This document shows, piece after piece, positions 1-7,882 of a DNA stretch of 64,000 bases (the first letter of the stretch is position 1; each line of letters opens with the position of its first letter). The stretch is from Aestuariivivens marinum. GTDB lineage: Bacteria; Bacteroidota; Bacteroidia; Flavobacteriales; Flavobacteriaceae. The notes beneath the pieces were generated by a model that saw only the letters and a program-made list of their open reading frames with translations, was not told where the DNA came from and did not search any database. The DNA lies in contig NZ_JAKMCR010000005.1 of assembly GCF_022662175.1 (NCBI RefSeq), forward strand, positions 95,829 through 159,828, written 5' to 3'. A program made the position numbers and the translations under genes.

Positions 1-1301
1 TCATCTATCTTTAAAATTCTTAAATCTCCAATACTTTCATTTATTATAGCATTTCCAAGCAAATTATCAATTTTAATATTGGAGGAATTTGCCGTAAGCA
101 CCAACTGCCCAACCTGTTCCAGATTAGCTTTCTCTACATAATTTAGGGTAAGTTCCCCCACATTCCATTGGACAACATGAACAGGTGAATGTGTAGCATT
201 AATGGAAGTAGAACTTCCATTAATGCTTTGTGCTACAAACTTAGTATAGGCTAAATCAGCTTTTAAATTATTAGTACTCGCTGCCAACTTTAATTCACCA
301 TGCTTTACATTAAGCTTTAGTTTAGCACCTTTTGGCATTTTTATCTTTATAGTTTTCTTTACCTTAGAGTGAGCTTCGCGGTTAACCAAACGCTCCACGA
401 TTACACGTCTTTTATCAGCTAGTTTTTCACGCTTTTCACTTAACTTTTCGCGTTCCATCTTATACTTTTCACGAGCTCTTTCACGCTCTTCACTCATTTT
501 ATCTTTACGTTCTGCCATGGCTTCCATACGTTCGGCTCGTCGTTCCATATGGGCTGCAAAACGCTCTCCCCAAGCTTCCATTTGTTTTCCATATCGCTCC
601 TCAAATTTTTTACTCCAATCCGCCATTTGTTTAGCATATTTTTCCTCCCATTCCTTTCCAAATTTTTCACCCCAGGTTTCCATCTCTTTTGCAAATTTCT
701 TCCCAAATTTAGACTCAAATTCCTTAGTATATTCTTCTAAATACTTGTCTCCATCTTTTTTATAGGCATTGTAATCGAATTTAATACTTTTAACGCCTTC
801 TGGAAGCTCTGGCAATTCTGGAAACTCCGGTATTTCTGGTATTTCTGGTGCCAAAGGCATTTGAGGTATTTCATGAAACACAAAGTCAAAATCCAGCTCT
901 GGCAAATCTGCCAATTCAAACTTCAACTCTTCCAGAACAACATCTAAACCATCTATATCTCTAAGATCCAAGTTATGCACCCAAGCTACCGGTGCATGCC
1001 CCCTTGTGTTTACAGTTATCAGAGATGTAGAAGCATCAACATCTACCTCCCAATTTTTTAAAGCTTCTTCTAATTCTTCCTTGCTTAAGCCATCACCTTC
1101 TATATAAGCTTCTATTTCAACGGTATTTTTATTCCAGGTATCAAATTCGATATTACAATAGCTCGTATTTAAATCGATGGTAACATCTTTATCTACTTTT
1201 ACAGATTGCGATATCTTAGTTAGTTTTTCTTGTGCTGTTAGTGTTGCGAAAACAAAACAACTTAGTATAAATAATTTTAATTTTATAATTGACTGTTTCA
1301 T
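1..1301 (-). CDS. DUF4097-type adhesin-like protein with aromatic coiled coil (3' end beyond window)
   Basis: The frame opens at an ATG at 1301 and stays open to the window edge, giving 433 codons without a stop. The N-terminus is a Sec signal peptide ending near TAQ. A beta-rich segment follows (about residues 25-130), then a Pro/Glu stretch (PEIPEFPELPELPEG), then about 120 residues of charged helix with regularly spaced Trp/Phe/Tyr/Met (METW, MADW, MEAW), then a highly charged Arg/Lys/Glu helix. The visible C-terminal part (KIKMPKGAKLKLNVKHGELKL onward) looks like the putative adhesin domain DUF4097. It is the third gene after an ECF sigma and an anti-sigma-like gene, 15 bp downstream, so it is probably co-transcribed and envelope-stress related. 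The family assignment is moderate; the function is unknown. Confidence 0.8.
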   Translation of the reverse strand, partial: MKQSIIKLKLFILSCFVFATLTAQEKLTKISQSVKVDKDVTIDLNTSYCNIEFDTWNKNTVEIEAYIEGDGLSKEELEEALKNWEVDVDASTSLITVNTRGHAPVAWVHNLDLRDIDGLDVVLEELKFELADLPELDFDFVFHEIPQMPLAPEIPEIPEFPELPELPEGVKSIKFDYNAYKKDGDKYLEEYTKEFESKFGKKFAKEMETWGEKFGKEWEEKYAKQMADWSKKFEERYGKQMEAWGERFAAHMERRAERMEAMAERKDKMSEERERAREKYKMEREKLSEKREKLADKRRVIVERLVNREAHSKVKKTIKIKMPKGAKLKLNVKHGELKLAASTNNLKADLAYTKFVAQSINGSSTSINATHSPVHVVQWNVGELTLNYVEKANLEQVGQLVLTANSSNIKIDNLLGNAIINESIGDLRILKID

Positions 1302-1316
1302 TGTTTGATTGATGTT

Positions 1317-1880
1317 TTAAGCTGTTTGTGATTGTAATTCAGCTTGTGTTAATTCCTTTAATTGTTCTTTTAATCGATACAATAGGTTTAAACGAAGTTT
1401 TAAATTATCTATTAAGGCATTAATGGTTAGCTCGGTGGGACCTGCTTTAGTCAACTCTAAAGACAAACGCTCATACTCCTTATTGAGTTCGTCGAGTTGG
1501 GTAATGTAACCATCGAAAACCTCTTTGGTTTCTGGGGTGTATTTAATTTTTGAAAGTTCTAAATTGATACTAGCCAAATAGTAATCCTCTACCTTCTTTA
1601 ACCCTGGCGACACATCACCAAGTGTCTTGGTTTTAGCAACCATAGTCTCTGTTCCATTGGATTCATCATTAATATTTAGATAATTAAATGCACCATAGCT
1701 TAAACCTAAAAGCACTACAACACTAGCTGCAATATTGTACCATCTAAACGATTGACGCTTAGCTTGCGGCAATGCTTCATCTAATTTTTTAAGAAACCGT
1801 TCCTGATGGTTTTCTGGCATTTTTTCGATCGAAAACTTTTCATTCTTAAATAATTCTCTAATATCCTGTGCCATTTTCAT
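1317..1880 (-). CDS. Probable anti-sigma factor (single-pass membrane protein)
   Basis: A 187-residue protein with a cytoplasmic N-terminal part (MAQDIRELFKNEKF), one transmembrane segment at about residues 48-68 and a helical periplasmic C-terminal part rich in Glu/Leu. The start overlaps the end of the upstream ECF sigma gene by 23 bp, the usual sigma/anti-sigma arrangement. I see no zinc-binding HxxxCxxC motif, so it is not a classical ZAS anti-sigma; the role is inferred from position and topology. It has ATG codons at residues 1 and 3, and either could be the start. Confidence 0.7.
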   Translation of the reverse strand: MKMAQDIRELFKNEKFSIEKMPENHQERFLKKLDEALPQAKRQSFRWYNIAASVVVLLGLSYGAFNYLNINDESNGTETMVAKTKTLGDVSPGLKKVEDYYLASINLELSKIKYTPETKEVFDGYITQLDELNKEYERLSLELTKAGPTELTINALIDNLKLRLNLLYRLKEQLKELTQAELQSQTA

Positions 1881-2409
1881 TTAGTGTTAACAATTCTTTT
1901 AATTTAGATTTTCCTCTAGATAATTGAGTTCGCGATGACACCTCAGAAATATTTAGTATTTCTGAAATCTCTTGATGATCGTACCCTTCAATTAAATATA
2001 GCATAACAACATACCTATATTTATCTGGCAACTTACCAATTGCCACTTTTACTTCATCTAGTGTAATTGCATCGTCTACTAACCATTTGTCATCATCAAC
2101 AGTATCGACAACCTTTAAGTGCACTTCTTCCAGTTCAACTAAACGTTGTTTTTTGGATTTCAGGAAATCAATACTCTTATTAACGACAATACGTTTTAAC
2201 CAAGCTCCAAAAGTAACCTCTGCTTTATACTGGTTCAGTTTTGTAAAAGCCTTAATAAAAGCTTCTTGAACAACATCTTCAGCATCATTTGTATTTTTCA
2301 AAAAACGCATGGCAACAATATACATACCATCGCAGTACTGGTTGTATAACTGCAGTTGTGCCTTACGATTGTTTTGTTTACATTTTTCAATAATGTCAAC
2401 TTGAAACAT
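1858..2409 (-). CDS. RNA polymerase sigma factor, ECF (sigma-70 family)
   Basis: A 183-residue protein with the two-domain ECF layout: region 2 (DAEDVVQEAFIKAFTKLNQY, about residues 42-62) and a region 4 helix-turn-helix (YDHQEISEILNISEVSSRTQ, about 143-162). It directs RNA polymerase to a specific set of promoters. It is the first gene of a minus-strand operon with the anti-sigma-like gene (23-bp overlap) and the DUF4097 protein. An ECF-like promoter motif (TGCAAC, 16 bp, CGTC) lies 42-67 bp upstream, suggesting autoregulation. The regulon is unknown. Confidence 0.92.
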   Translation of the reverse strand: MFQVDIIEKCKQNNRKAQLQLYNQYCDGMYIVAMRFLKNTNDAEDVVQEAFIKAFTKLNQYKAEVTFGAWLKRIVVNKSIDFLKSKKQRLVELEEVHLKVVDTVDDDKWLVDDAITLDEVKVAIGKLPDKYRYVVMLYLIEGYDHQEISEILNISEVSSRTQLSRGKSKLKELLTLNENGTGY

Positions 2410-2450
2410 ACTTTGGTCTACATTTTGGTTTAAGCTAGTTCATATTAAAG

Positions 2451-2476
2451 GACGATAAAAAAATAAATATGTTGCA
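2451..2476 (-). promoter_or_regulatory. Candidate ECF-type promoter of the sigma gene
   Basis: Read on the minus strand this is TGCAAC, 16 bp, then CGTC. It resembles the AAC/CGTC pattern of ECF promoters and the stronger pair found near 50.9 kb in this window. Transcription would begin roughly 36 nt before the ATG at 2409. Motif match only. Confidence 0.4.
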
Positions 2477-2505
2477 AATACACCATATTTTTTTTTATTT
2501 ATAAG

Positions 2506-2533
2506 TGTAACAAATCTAAATAAATATGCGTTA
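2506..2533 (+). promoter_or_regulatory. Candidate ECF-type promoter of the DUF2911 gene
   Basis: TGTAAC, 17 bp, then CGTTA on the plus strand, upstream of the ATG at 2593. It is divergent from the motif at 2451-2476. The -10 part is imperfect (CGTT rather than CGTC), so this is tentative. Confidence 0.33.
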
Positions 2534-2592
2534 GCATTTTATAGATTGCACCTAATTAAAGTATCTTTACATCCCAAAAATTGCTATATATT

Positions 2593-3147
2593 ATGAATAC
2601 TTTTTTAAAACAGTTAATGGCAATACTACTTATTGTTGCCCTTGGAGTTTTTGTTTATTCTTATCTCAATGATGGCTTTCAAAAGCCAAAGAGTCCAAAA
2701 AAAACAGTGAGCTTTAAAGTTGATGATTTAAAACTTGAAGTATTTTATAACAGACCTTCAAAACGTGGTCGAGAAATTTTTGGGGCCCTTGTTCCTTACA
2801 ATGAAGTTTGGCGTACTGGGGCCAATGAAGCTACCACTTTTGAGACTAATAAAGCCTTAAAAATTGTTAACGATTCACTTGAGGCTGGTAAATATACCTT
2901 GTGGACTATCCCTAACGATACAGCATGGCAGGTTATTTTTAATGCCAAACAATATGAATGGGGCGTAGACCATACCACACTAAAACCCCTTAGAGAACCG
3001 AATTTTGATGTAGTTAAGGTTTTGGTTCCAGTGAAAAAAATAGATCATGTGGTTGAACAATTTACAATAGCTTTTGATAATTCAACTGACAATCTTTTTT
3101 TAACCATGGCTTGGGATAATGTAAAAATCGAAGTCCCGCTAAAATAA
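2593..3147 (+). CDS. DUF2911 domain-containing protein
   Basis: A 184-residue protein with an N-terminal hydrophobic anchor (about residues 3-23) followed by a DUF2911 domain: VFYNRPSKRGREIFGALVP, then WRTGANEATTFETNKAL and a C-terminal MAWDNVKIEVPL strand. The anchored domain would be extracytoplasmic. The function of the family is not established. I prefer the ATG at 2593 over an upstream in-frame TTG at 2581, because it starts directly at the membrane anchor. The gene is divergent from the ECF sigma operon and has its own ECF-like promoter motif, so it may belong to that stress response (inference). Confidence 0.85.
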   Translation: MNTFLKQLMAILLIVALGVFVYSYLNDGFQKPKSPKKTVSFKVDDLKLEVFYNRPSKRGREIFGALVPYNEVWRTGANEATTFETNKALKIVNDSLEAGKYTLWTIPNDTAWQVIFNAKQYEWGVDHTTLKPLREPNFDVVKVLVPVKKIDHVVEQFTIAFDNSTDNLFLTMAWDNVKIEVPLK

Positions 3148-3312
3148 GTTGGCTATTTGCAGTAGTAGTCTTTAGAAAAACCATTTTATAAATCACTTGT
3201 TCATTATAATAGTTCACTTAAAGTTACAATAGTCAAAAGACTACTAAACATTTGTGCTTTTTTGTACATATAAAACTAAAAATTGTAAATTAGTGAATCA
3301 ATCGTTTAGTAA

Positions 3313-4383
3313 GTGACTAAGAAAAAACCAAAGACTTTAAAAGAAAACAAAGGTATTCCTGAAACAGGAATAACCAATACAGCTTCTATTGTCTCCTTTA
3401 AAAATAAACGTAAATACATTTTAGACACAGATACTTTAGTCAATGGTATTTTAAATAAAAACATATCTTCTTTAAGCAGGGGCATCACTCTTATTGAAAG
3501 TAAAAATCCGAATCATTCAGAGCAAGCTAGACTAATTATAAAAACATGTTTACCTCATGCAAACAAATCCATTAGGATTGGAATTACTGGAGTGCCGGGT
3601 GTAGGTAAAAGTACTTTTATTGAGGCTTTAGGAAAACACCTAACATCCCAGGGCAAAAGAGTTGCTGTTTTGGCAGTAGACCCCTCTAGTGCCATATCCA
3701 AAGGTAGTATATTAGGCGATAAAACCCGAATGGAAACCTTGGTGAAAGACAAAAATGCTTATGTACGACCATCAGCCTCTGGTGATACCTTAGGTGGTGT
3801 AGCCAGAAAAACAAGAGAATCTATTATACTTTGTGAAGCAGCTGGCTTTAACGTCATAATTATTGAAACCGTTGGTGTTGGACAAAGTGAAACAGTCGTA
3901 CACAGTATGGTTGATTTTTTTCTATTGTTAAAACTTGCAGGTGCGGGTGACGAATTACAAGGTTTAAAACGCGGTATTATTGAAATGGCTGATGCCATTG
4001 CCATTAATAAATCGGATGGTGATAACTTAAAACGTGCAAAACTAGCTCAGGTTGAATTTAATAGAGCGCTTCATTTATATCCTGAAAAAACTTCAGGTTG
4101 GCAACCTAAGGTAACGACTTGTAGTGCTTTACAAAATGAAGGCATTGATACGATTTGGAAACTTATTCTAGAATATAAACAAATCACAACAAATAATAAC
4201 TTCTTCGATAAAAAACGATACCAACAAAATAAGTTTTGGCTGATCCAGACCATTGAATCCGAGTTAAAGTATAATTTCTTTAATTCAGATAAAATAAAAA
4301 AAGAGCTCGAAAAACAATTAGTTCTAGTCGAACAGAATAAAACCACTCCTTTTGCTGCTGCAGATTATTTATTATCTCTTTAG
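3313..4383 (+). CDS. meaB: Methylmalonyl-CoA mutase-associated GTPase MeaB
   Basis: A 356-residue G3E-family P-loop GTPase, the chaperone that loads and protects adenosylcobalamin in methylmalonyl-CoA mutase. Walker A is GVPGVGKS at about residues 93-100. The switch region (VDPSSAISKGSILGDKTRM) and the NKSD guanine-specificity motif (about 233) are intact. The start is a GTG directly after an in-frame TAA, with no upstream alternative and no nearby ATG. The N-terminal extension of about 35 residues is normal for Bacteroidota. The mutase genes are not in this window. The 3' end overlaps the convergent epimerase gene by 12 bp. Confidence 0.93.
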   Translation: MTKKKPKTLKENKGIPETGITNTASIVSFKNKRKYILDTDTLVNGILNKNISSLSRGITLIESKNPNHSEQARLIIKTCLPHANKSIRIGITGVPGVGKSTFIEALGKHLTSQGKRVAVLAVDPSSAISKGSILGDKTRMETLVKDKNAYVRPSASGDTLGGVARKTRESIILCEAAGFNVIIIETVGVGQSETVVHSMVDFFLLLKLAGAGDELQGLKRGIIEMADAIAINKSDGDNLKRAKLAQVEFNRALHLYPEKTSGWQPKVTTCSALQNEGIDTIWKLILEYKQITTNNNFFDKKRYQQNKFWLIQTIESELKYNFFNSDKIKKELEKQLVLVEQNKTTPFAAADYLLSL

Positions 4384-5319
4384 AACGCTTGATTTATACC
4401 ATTCAATCTGATGTTTTACAGCCTCCATCAATGTTGTTTTCGGGTTATAATCCAATAATTTTCTAGCTTTTTCTATAACAGCCTTAGTACGAAATTGATC
4501 ACCCGGGCGCTTTGGTATCACATTTAGGTGAATAGGTTTACCCAAAATACTCTTTACTGCTTCAATGCCTTGCTTAGTGGTATATTCTTTATCTGTTCCC
4601 AAATTAATGATTTCCCCATCCATAACAGATGTTTTATCTATAACACCAACTATACCTTCAACAATATCACCCACATAGGTAAAGCTCCTTAAATGTTTAT
4701 CACTGCCTTCAAATAAAGGAAAGGAAGTGCCTTTTATTCCCGAGTCAATTAACTTGGTAAACATTTTTTCAGGGCGTTCCCGAGGGCCTATTACCGAATA
4801 TAACCTCAGCGAACAGGTTCTTAGCTTTTTTTCTCTACTTTGCTGAAGCACTAATTGCTCAGCTGCTAATTTTGTTACTCCATAAAAAGATGCAGGTTTA
4901 GGTATTGCATCTTCATCAAATGTGGCTTCCAGACCATAAACAGAGGAAGTTCCTATATTAACCAGTAGCTTTAAATTTGGCAAACCAAGAGCATAGTCTA
5001 TTAAATGTTTTGTCGCCAGCACATTATTCTGCAAATAATCCTGAAATGTAGAATGAGTAGAAATTCCAGGTTGGGCTGCAAAGTGAAAAATATAATCAAT
5101 CTCTTTGGGTAAAGTTTCAACTAAATCTTCATCATTTAAATTTTTATTGATGACCGAAATACCAACTGAATTTAAGCTCCTTTCATTCAATTTCTTTAAA
5201 CCCACATCATAATGAGACGAAAAATTATCTACTCCAACAACCTCATGTCCCAAAGCTTTTAAAGCTTCAGCTGTATGTGATCCTATAAAACCTGCTGCCC
5301 CAGTAACTAAAATATTCAT
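4372..5319 (-). CDS. NAD-dependent sugar-nucleotide epimerase/dehydratase
   Basis: A 315-residue extended SDR enzyme. The Rossmann motif GAAGFIG is at residues 7-13, the TSS motif with the catalytic Ser is at about 124-126, and YxxxK is at Tyr146/Lys150. The closest families are UDP-glucose 4-epimerase and UDP-glucuronate 4-epimerase; the substrate cannot be set from sequence alone. The start overlaps the stop of the PAP2 phosphatase gene by 4 bp, so the two are co-transcribed, which suggests a role in cell-envelope glycan or lipid-linked sugar metabolism. Confidence 0.88.
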   Translation of the reverse strand: MNILVTGAAGFIGSHTAEALKALGHEVVGVDNFSSHYDVGLKKLNERSLNSVGISVINKNLNDEDLVETLPKEIDYIFHFAAQPGISTHSTFQDYLQNNVLATKHLIDYALGLPNLKLLVNIGTSSVYGLEATFDEDAIPKPASFYGVTKLAAEQLVLQQSREKKLRTCSLRLYSVIGPRERPEKMFTKLIDSGIKGTSFPLFEGSDKHLRSFTYVGDIVEGIVGVIDKTSVMDGEIINLGTDKEYTTKQGIEAVKSILGKPIHLNVIPKRPGDQFRTKAVIEKARKLLDYNPKTTLMEAVKHQIEWYKSSVLKR

Positions 5320-5903
5320 ACTGGTTCTGGTTTATAAAGTTGAAAGCGTTTCAACAAATATTTTGCCAATTTATGGAACAGGTATCCAGATATAGCTCCA
5401 AATATTAACCCACAGACAATATCCAACGGATAATGTACGCCTACATAAATTCTACTATAAGCAACAATAAAACTAATACCCACTAGCACATATATAATCC
5501 ATTTATAAAATGGCTTTAGTAATAACCCACCAAATACAGCTACCGCCATAGAATTAGAGGCATGCCCAGAGAAAAAACCATATAAACCGCAACGCACCGC
5601 TATAAACCTCATATGTTCCATCACGCCTTCTGTTCTACAGGGACGAGTACGTTCAAAAACACGCTTAAACAAATTAGTAGATTGGTCTGTAAAGGTTATC
5701 ATTAAGGCAAGTACAAATACTAAAAAAACCACAGACTTAAACCCAAATTTTTTATATAAAAAATAAAAAAGTATTAGCCCTAATACAGGCCCAAAAAACA
5801 ACTTGTTTGTTATGGTCAGCCATAAAACATCCCATGGTTCCGATCCTAAAGTATTTAAATATAAAAAGAGTTCGTTATCGTATTGCAGAATTTTGTCCAA
5901 CAT
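5316..5903 (-). CDS. PAP2-family membrane phosphatase
   Basis: A 195-residue integral membrane protein of about five to six transmembrane segments. It has all three lipid-phosphatase motifs: KRVFERTRP, SGHASNS and SRIYVGVHYPLD. Family members dephosphorylate undecaprenyl pyrophosphate, phosphatidic acid or related lipids at the outer face of the inner membrane. It overlaps the downstream epimerase by 4 bp and lies 10 bp after the small acidic protein gene, so the three probably form one operon. The exact substrate is not known. Confidence 0.9.
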   Translation of the reverse strand: MLDKILQYDNELFLYLNTLGSEPWDVLWLTITNKLFFGPVLGLILFYFLYKKFGFKSVVFLVFVLALMITFTDQSTNLFKRVFERTRPCRTEGVMEHMRFIAVRCGLYGFFSGHASNSMAVAVFGGLLLKPFYKWIIYVLVGISFIVAYSRIYVGVHYPLDIVCGLIFGAISGYLFHKLAKYLLKRFQLYKPEPV

Positions 5904-5913
5904 TTTTGATAGA

Positions 5914-6141
5914 TTATTCTTCGTATTTCGCTATTTCTCGGTCATAAAATTGAGTCGCCAACCGGATAGCATTTTCTGTTTCTATTTCTAGCTCCTTTTG
6001 GTCTTCGGCATCAAAATCCTCGAACCATTCCACATCATCATCTTCAAGATTAATTATGAACCTTGGAAACTCTGTATGAATCACATAAATAGCATTGGGA
6101 TATTCTGAATTATCACCTAATATGAATTTTGGTAAGATCAT
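5914..6141 (-). CDS. Small acidic conserved protein, function unknown
   Basis: A 75-residue soluble protein, strongly acidic in its second half (LEDDDVEWFEDFDAEDQKEL). It has a plausible ATG start and sits 13 bp downstream of the MATE gene and 10 bp upstream of the PAP2 gene, all on the same strand. No motif is recognised. Compact operon spacing and clean coding make it a likely real gene. Confidence 0.75.
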   Translation of the reverse strand: MILPKFILGDNSEYPNAIYVIHTEFPRFIINLEDDDVEWFEDFDAEDQKELEIETENAIRLATQFYDREIAKYEE

Positions 6142-6154
6142 AATCTATTCTTAT

Positions 6155-7534
6155 TTAGTTGTTTGACAAAATTAACTTTTTAGTCAAATAATTAAACCTA
6201 ATATACAATAAAATAGCTGCCGTAGTTAAGCCTGCAAGTAAGCCCAACCATATACCAAAACTACCATAAGTCTCTTCTTTTCCAAAAAACCAACTTACTG
6301 GAAACCCTACCAACCAATACGATATAAAAGTGATTATAGTTGGTATTTTTACATCTTGCAGTCCCCGTAAAGCACCTAAAACAATAACTTGGATACTATC
6401 ACTTATTTGAAAAATTGAAGCAGCAATTAATAATTTTGAGGCTATAGCGATTACTTCTGTATTATCATTTAGATTCTTAATATCATCAAAATCGACATAA
6501 AGTTTTGGTAATTGATTATGGAATGCAAAGAAAATAATAGCGAAGCACACAGCAAATAAGGTTCCCATTAAGAAAAGGGAAAATGCAATTCGTCTTAATT
6601 CATAAAATGCTTGTAGTCCTTTTTGGTTACCAACACGAATCATGGATGCTACACTTAGTCCCATAGCCACCATGAAAGTCATCGATGATAGATTTAATGC
6701 AATTTGGTTTGCTGCTTGAGGATTCTTTCCCAATAAACCACTTAGCCAAATAGCAGCAGTAAAAATAGCTACCTCAAAAAACATTTGCATAGAGCTAGGG
6801 GCTCCAAGGTTAATTATTTTTTGCAGCATCCTTTTACTTAAAACAAAAAACTTAATATTGGTAACAAATGCTTTGGATTTATCCTTTCCTTTTAACAAGT
6901 ACCAAAGGTGCCCCACCATAATAAACCTTGAAGCCAAAGTACCATAAGCCGCTCCAACAATACCCAATGCAGGAAAACCTAACTTTCCGAATATTAAAAT
7001 ATAATTTAACAAAACATTCACCACATTGGCTAAAATAGTGGCATACATGGGATATTTGGTCATTGACAAACCATCTCCAAACTGTTTAAACGCCTGAAAA
7101 ACAACTAATGGTATAAGTGAAAATGCCACTAAATCTAAATATGGCATTGCCAATATAACCACTTCATCAGGCTGTTTCATTAAATACATCAATGGTTTTG
7201 CAAAAAACACCAATAAAAAAAGTAACACACCCAAAACAGTACACAAAAATAAGCCATGTTTAAAGGCTGATTTTCCTTTTACAAAATCCTGGGCTGAATC
7301 TGCTTCGGCTATTAAAGGCGTGATGGCAGTACTAAAACCAATCCCTAAAGACATAGCAATAAACATAAAACTATTGCCCAAAGACACAGCTGCCAATTCT
7401 GCTGTACCTAATTGCCCTACCATAATGTTGTCAATAAAACTAACAAAAGTATGTCCCAACATACCTAACATAACTGGGGCTGCCAATTGCCAATTGTATT
7501 TAAATTCTTTGGTATAGTTTTTTATCAGCATCAT
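6155..7534 (-). CDS. MATE-family efflux transporter
   Basis: A 459-residue protein with 12 predicted transmembrane segments in two homologous halves. The N-terminal signature is WQLAAPVMLGMLGHTFVSFI, and GQLGTAELAAVSLGNS is typical of NorM/DinF multidrug and toxin extrusion pumps. It probably exports cationic or organic compounds in exchange for Na+ or H+. Two adjacent ATG codons (7534 and 7531) could serve as start. It heads a minus-strand unit with the small acidic protein, PAP2 and epimerase genes. Confidence 0.93.
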   Translation of the reverse strand: MMLIKNYTKEFKYNWQLAAPVMLGMLGHTFVSFIDNIMVGQLGTAELAAVSLGNSFMFIAMSLGIGFSTAITPLIAEADSAQDFVKGKSAFKHGLFLCTVLGVLLFLLVFFAKPLMYLMKQPDEVVILAMPYLDLVAFSLIPLVVFQAFKQFGDGLSMTKYPMYATILANVVNVLLNYILIFGKLGFPALGIVGAAYGTLASRFIMVGHLWYLLKGKDKSKAFVTNIKFFVLSKRMLQKIINLGAPSSMQMFFEVAIFTAAIWLSGLLGKNPQAANQIALNLSSMTFMVAMGLSVASMIRVGNQKGLQAFYELRRIAFSLFLMGTLFAVCFAIIFFAFHNQLPKLYVDFDDIKNLNDNTEVIAIASKLLIAASIFQISDSIQVIVLGALRGLQDVKIPTIITFISYWLVGFPVSWFFGKEETYGSFGIWLGLLAGLTTAAILLYIRFNYLTKKLILSNN

Positions 7535-7666
7535 GCAAAAATAAACTTTAGCATTGTGAATATTATCGTTTAGCCAAAAGATTTGACCAAATCTTGGTGA
7601 AAATTGTTAATAAATTACAGCAACACTCTTAATATCAAATGGTTATTTTTTGTAAGTTTGGAATGC

Positions 7667-7804
7667 TATTATCCAAAATCCATTTAATCGAACAATTTTT
7701 AGAAAATATATATAGAAACATTTGGCTTTTATTTTATTAGGGATTAAAAATATTTTGGCTTACTCGTTTCGATATTCAAGAGGGGAAATTTTTCCCCTTT
7801 TTTA
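7667..7804 (+). ncRNA. Candidate small RNA (orphan promoter box plus terminator)
   Basis: The Bacteroidota -7 type box TAAGTTTG lies at 7653-7660 and a strong hairpin plus T-run at 7781-7804, with no ORF between. The plus-strand transcript would be about 130-140 nt. The upstream -33 element is weak. Prediction only. Confidence 0.35.
7781..7804 (+). terminator. Intrinsic terminator not linked to any CDS
   Basis: AGGGGAAA and TTTCCCCT form a tight stem, followed by a T-rich tail. No plus-strand gene ends upstream, so it probably ends a non-coding transcript. Confidence 0.65.
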
Positions 7805-7852
7805 TTATATTTAATTAACATTTATTTTAAACAATACAAATGCTTCTTTAGC

Positions 7853-7860
7853 TACCTTTG
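7853..7860 (+). promoter_or_regulatory. -7 promoter box (TAnnTTTG)
   Basis: TACCTTTG, 23 bp before the ATG at 7883, matches the Bacteroidota primary-sigma -7 consensus. No clear -33 TTTG is seen at the expected distance. Confidence 0.45.
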
Positions 7861-7882
7861 ACTGTATACCAAATTAAAGTCT

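Larger units (their letters stand above)
7535..7882. other. 348-bp intergenic region between divergent genes
   Basis: There is no protein gene. Near the MATE start is an imperfect dyad (7574-7597; arms around AAGATTT/AAATCTT), a possible operator. On the plus strand a TAAGTTTG box (7653-7660) is followed about 120 bp later by an intrinsic terminator (7781-7804) that no upstream gene explains. A second box, TACCTTTG (7853-7860), fits the promoter of the gene at 7883. Confidence 0.6.

Noticed and set aside
494..718. Minus-strand ORF of 74 codons with repeated Trp/Lys
   Set aside because: It is a shifted frame of the coiled-coil repeats in the DUF4097 gene (1-1301); the real frame has signal peptide and domain structure.
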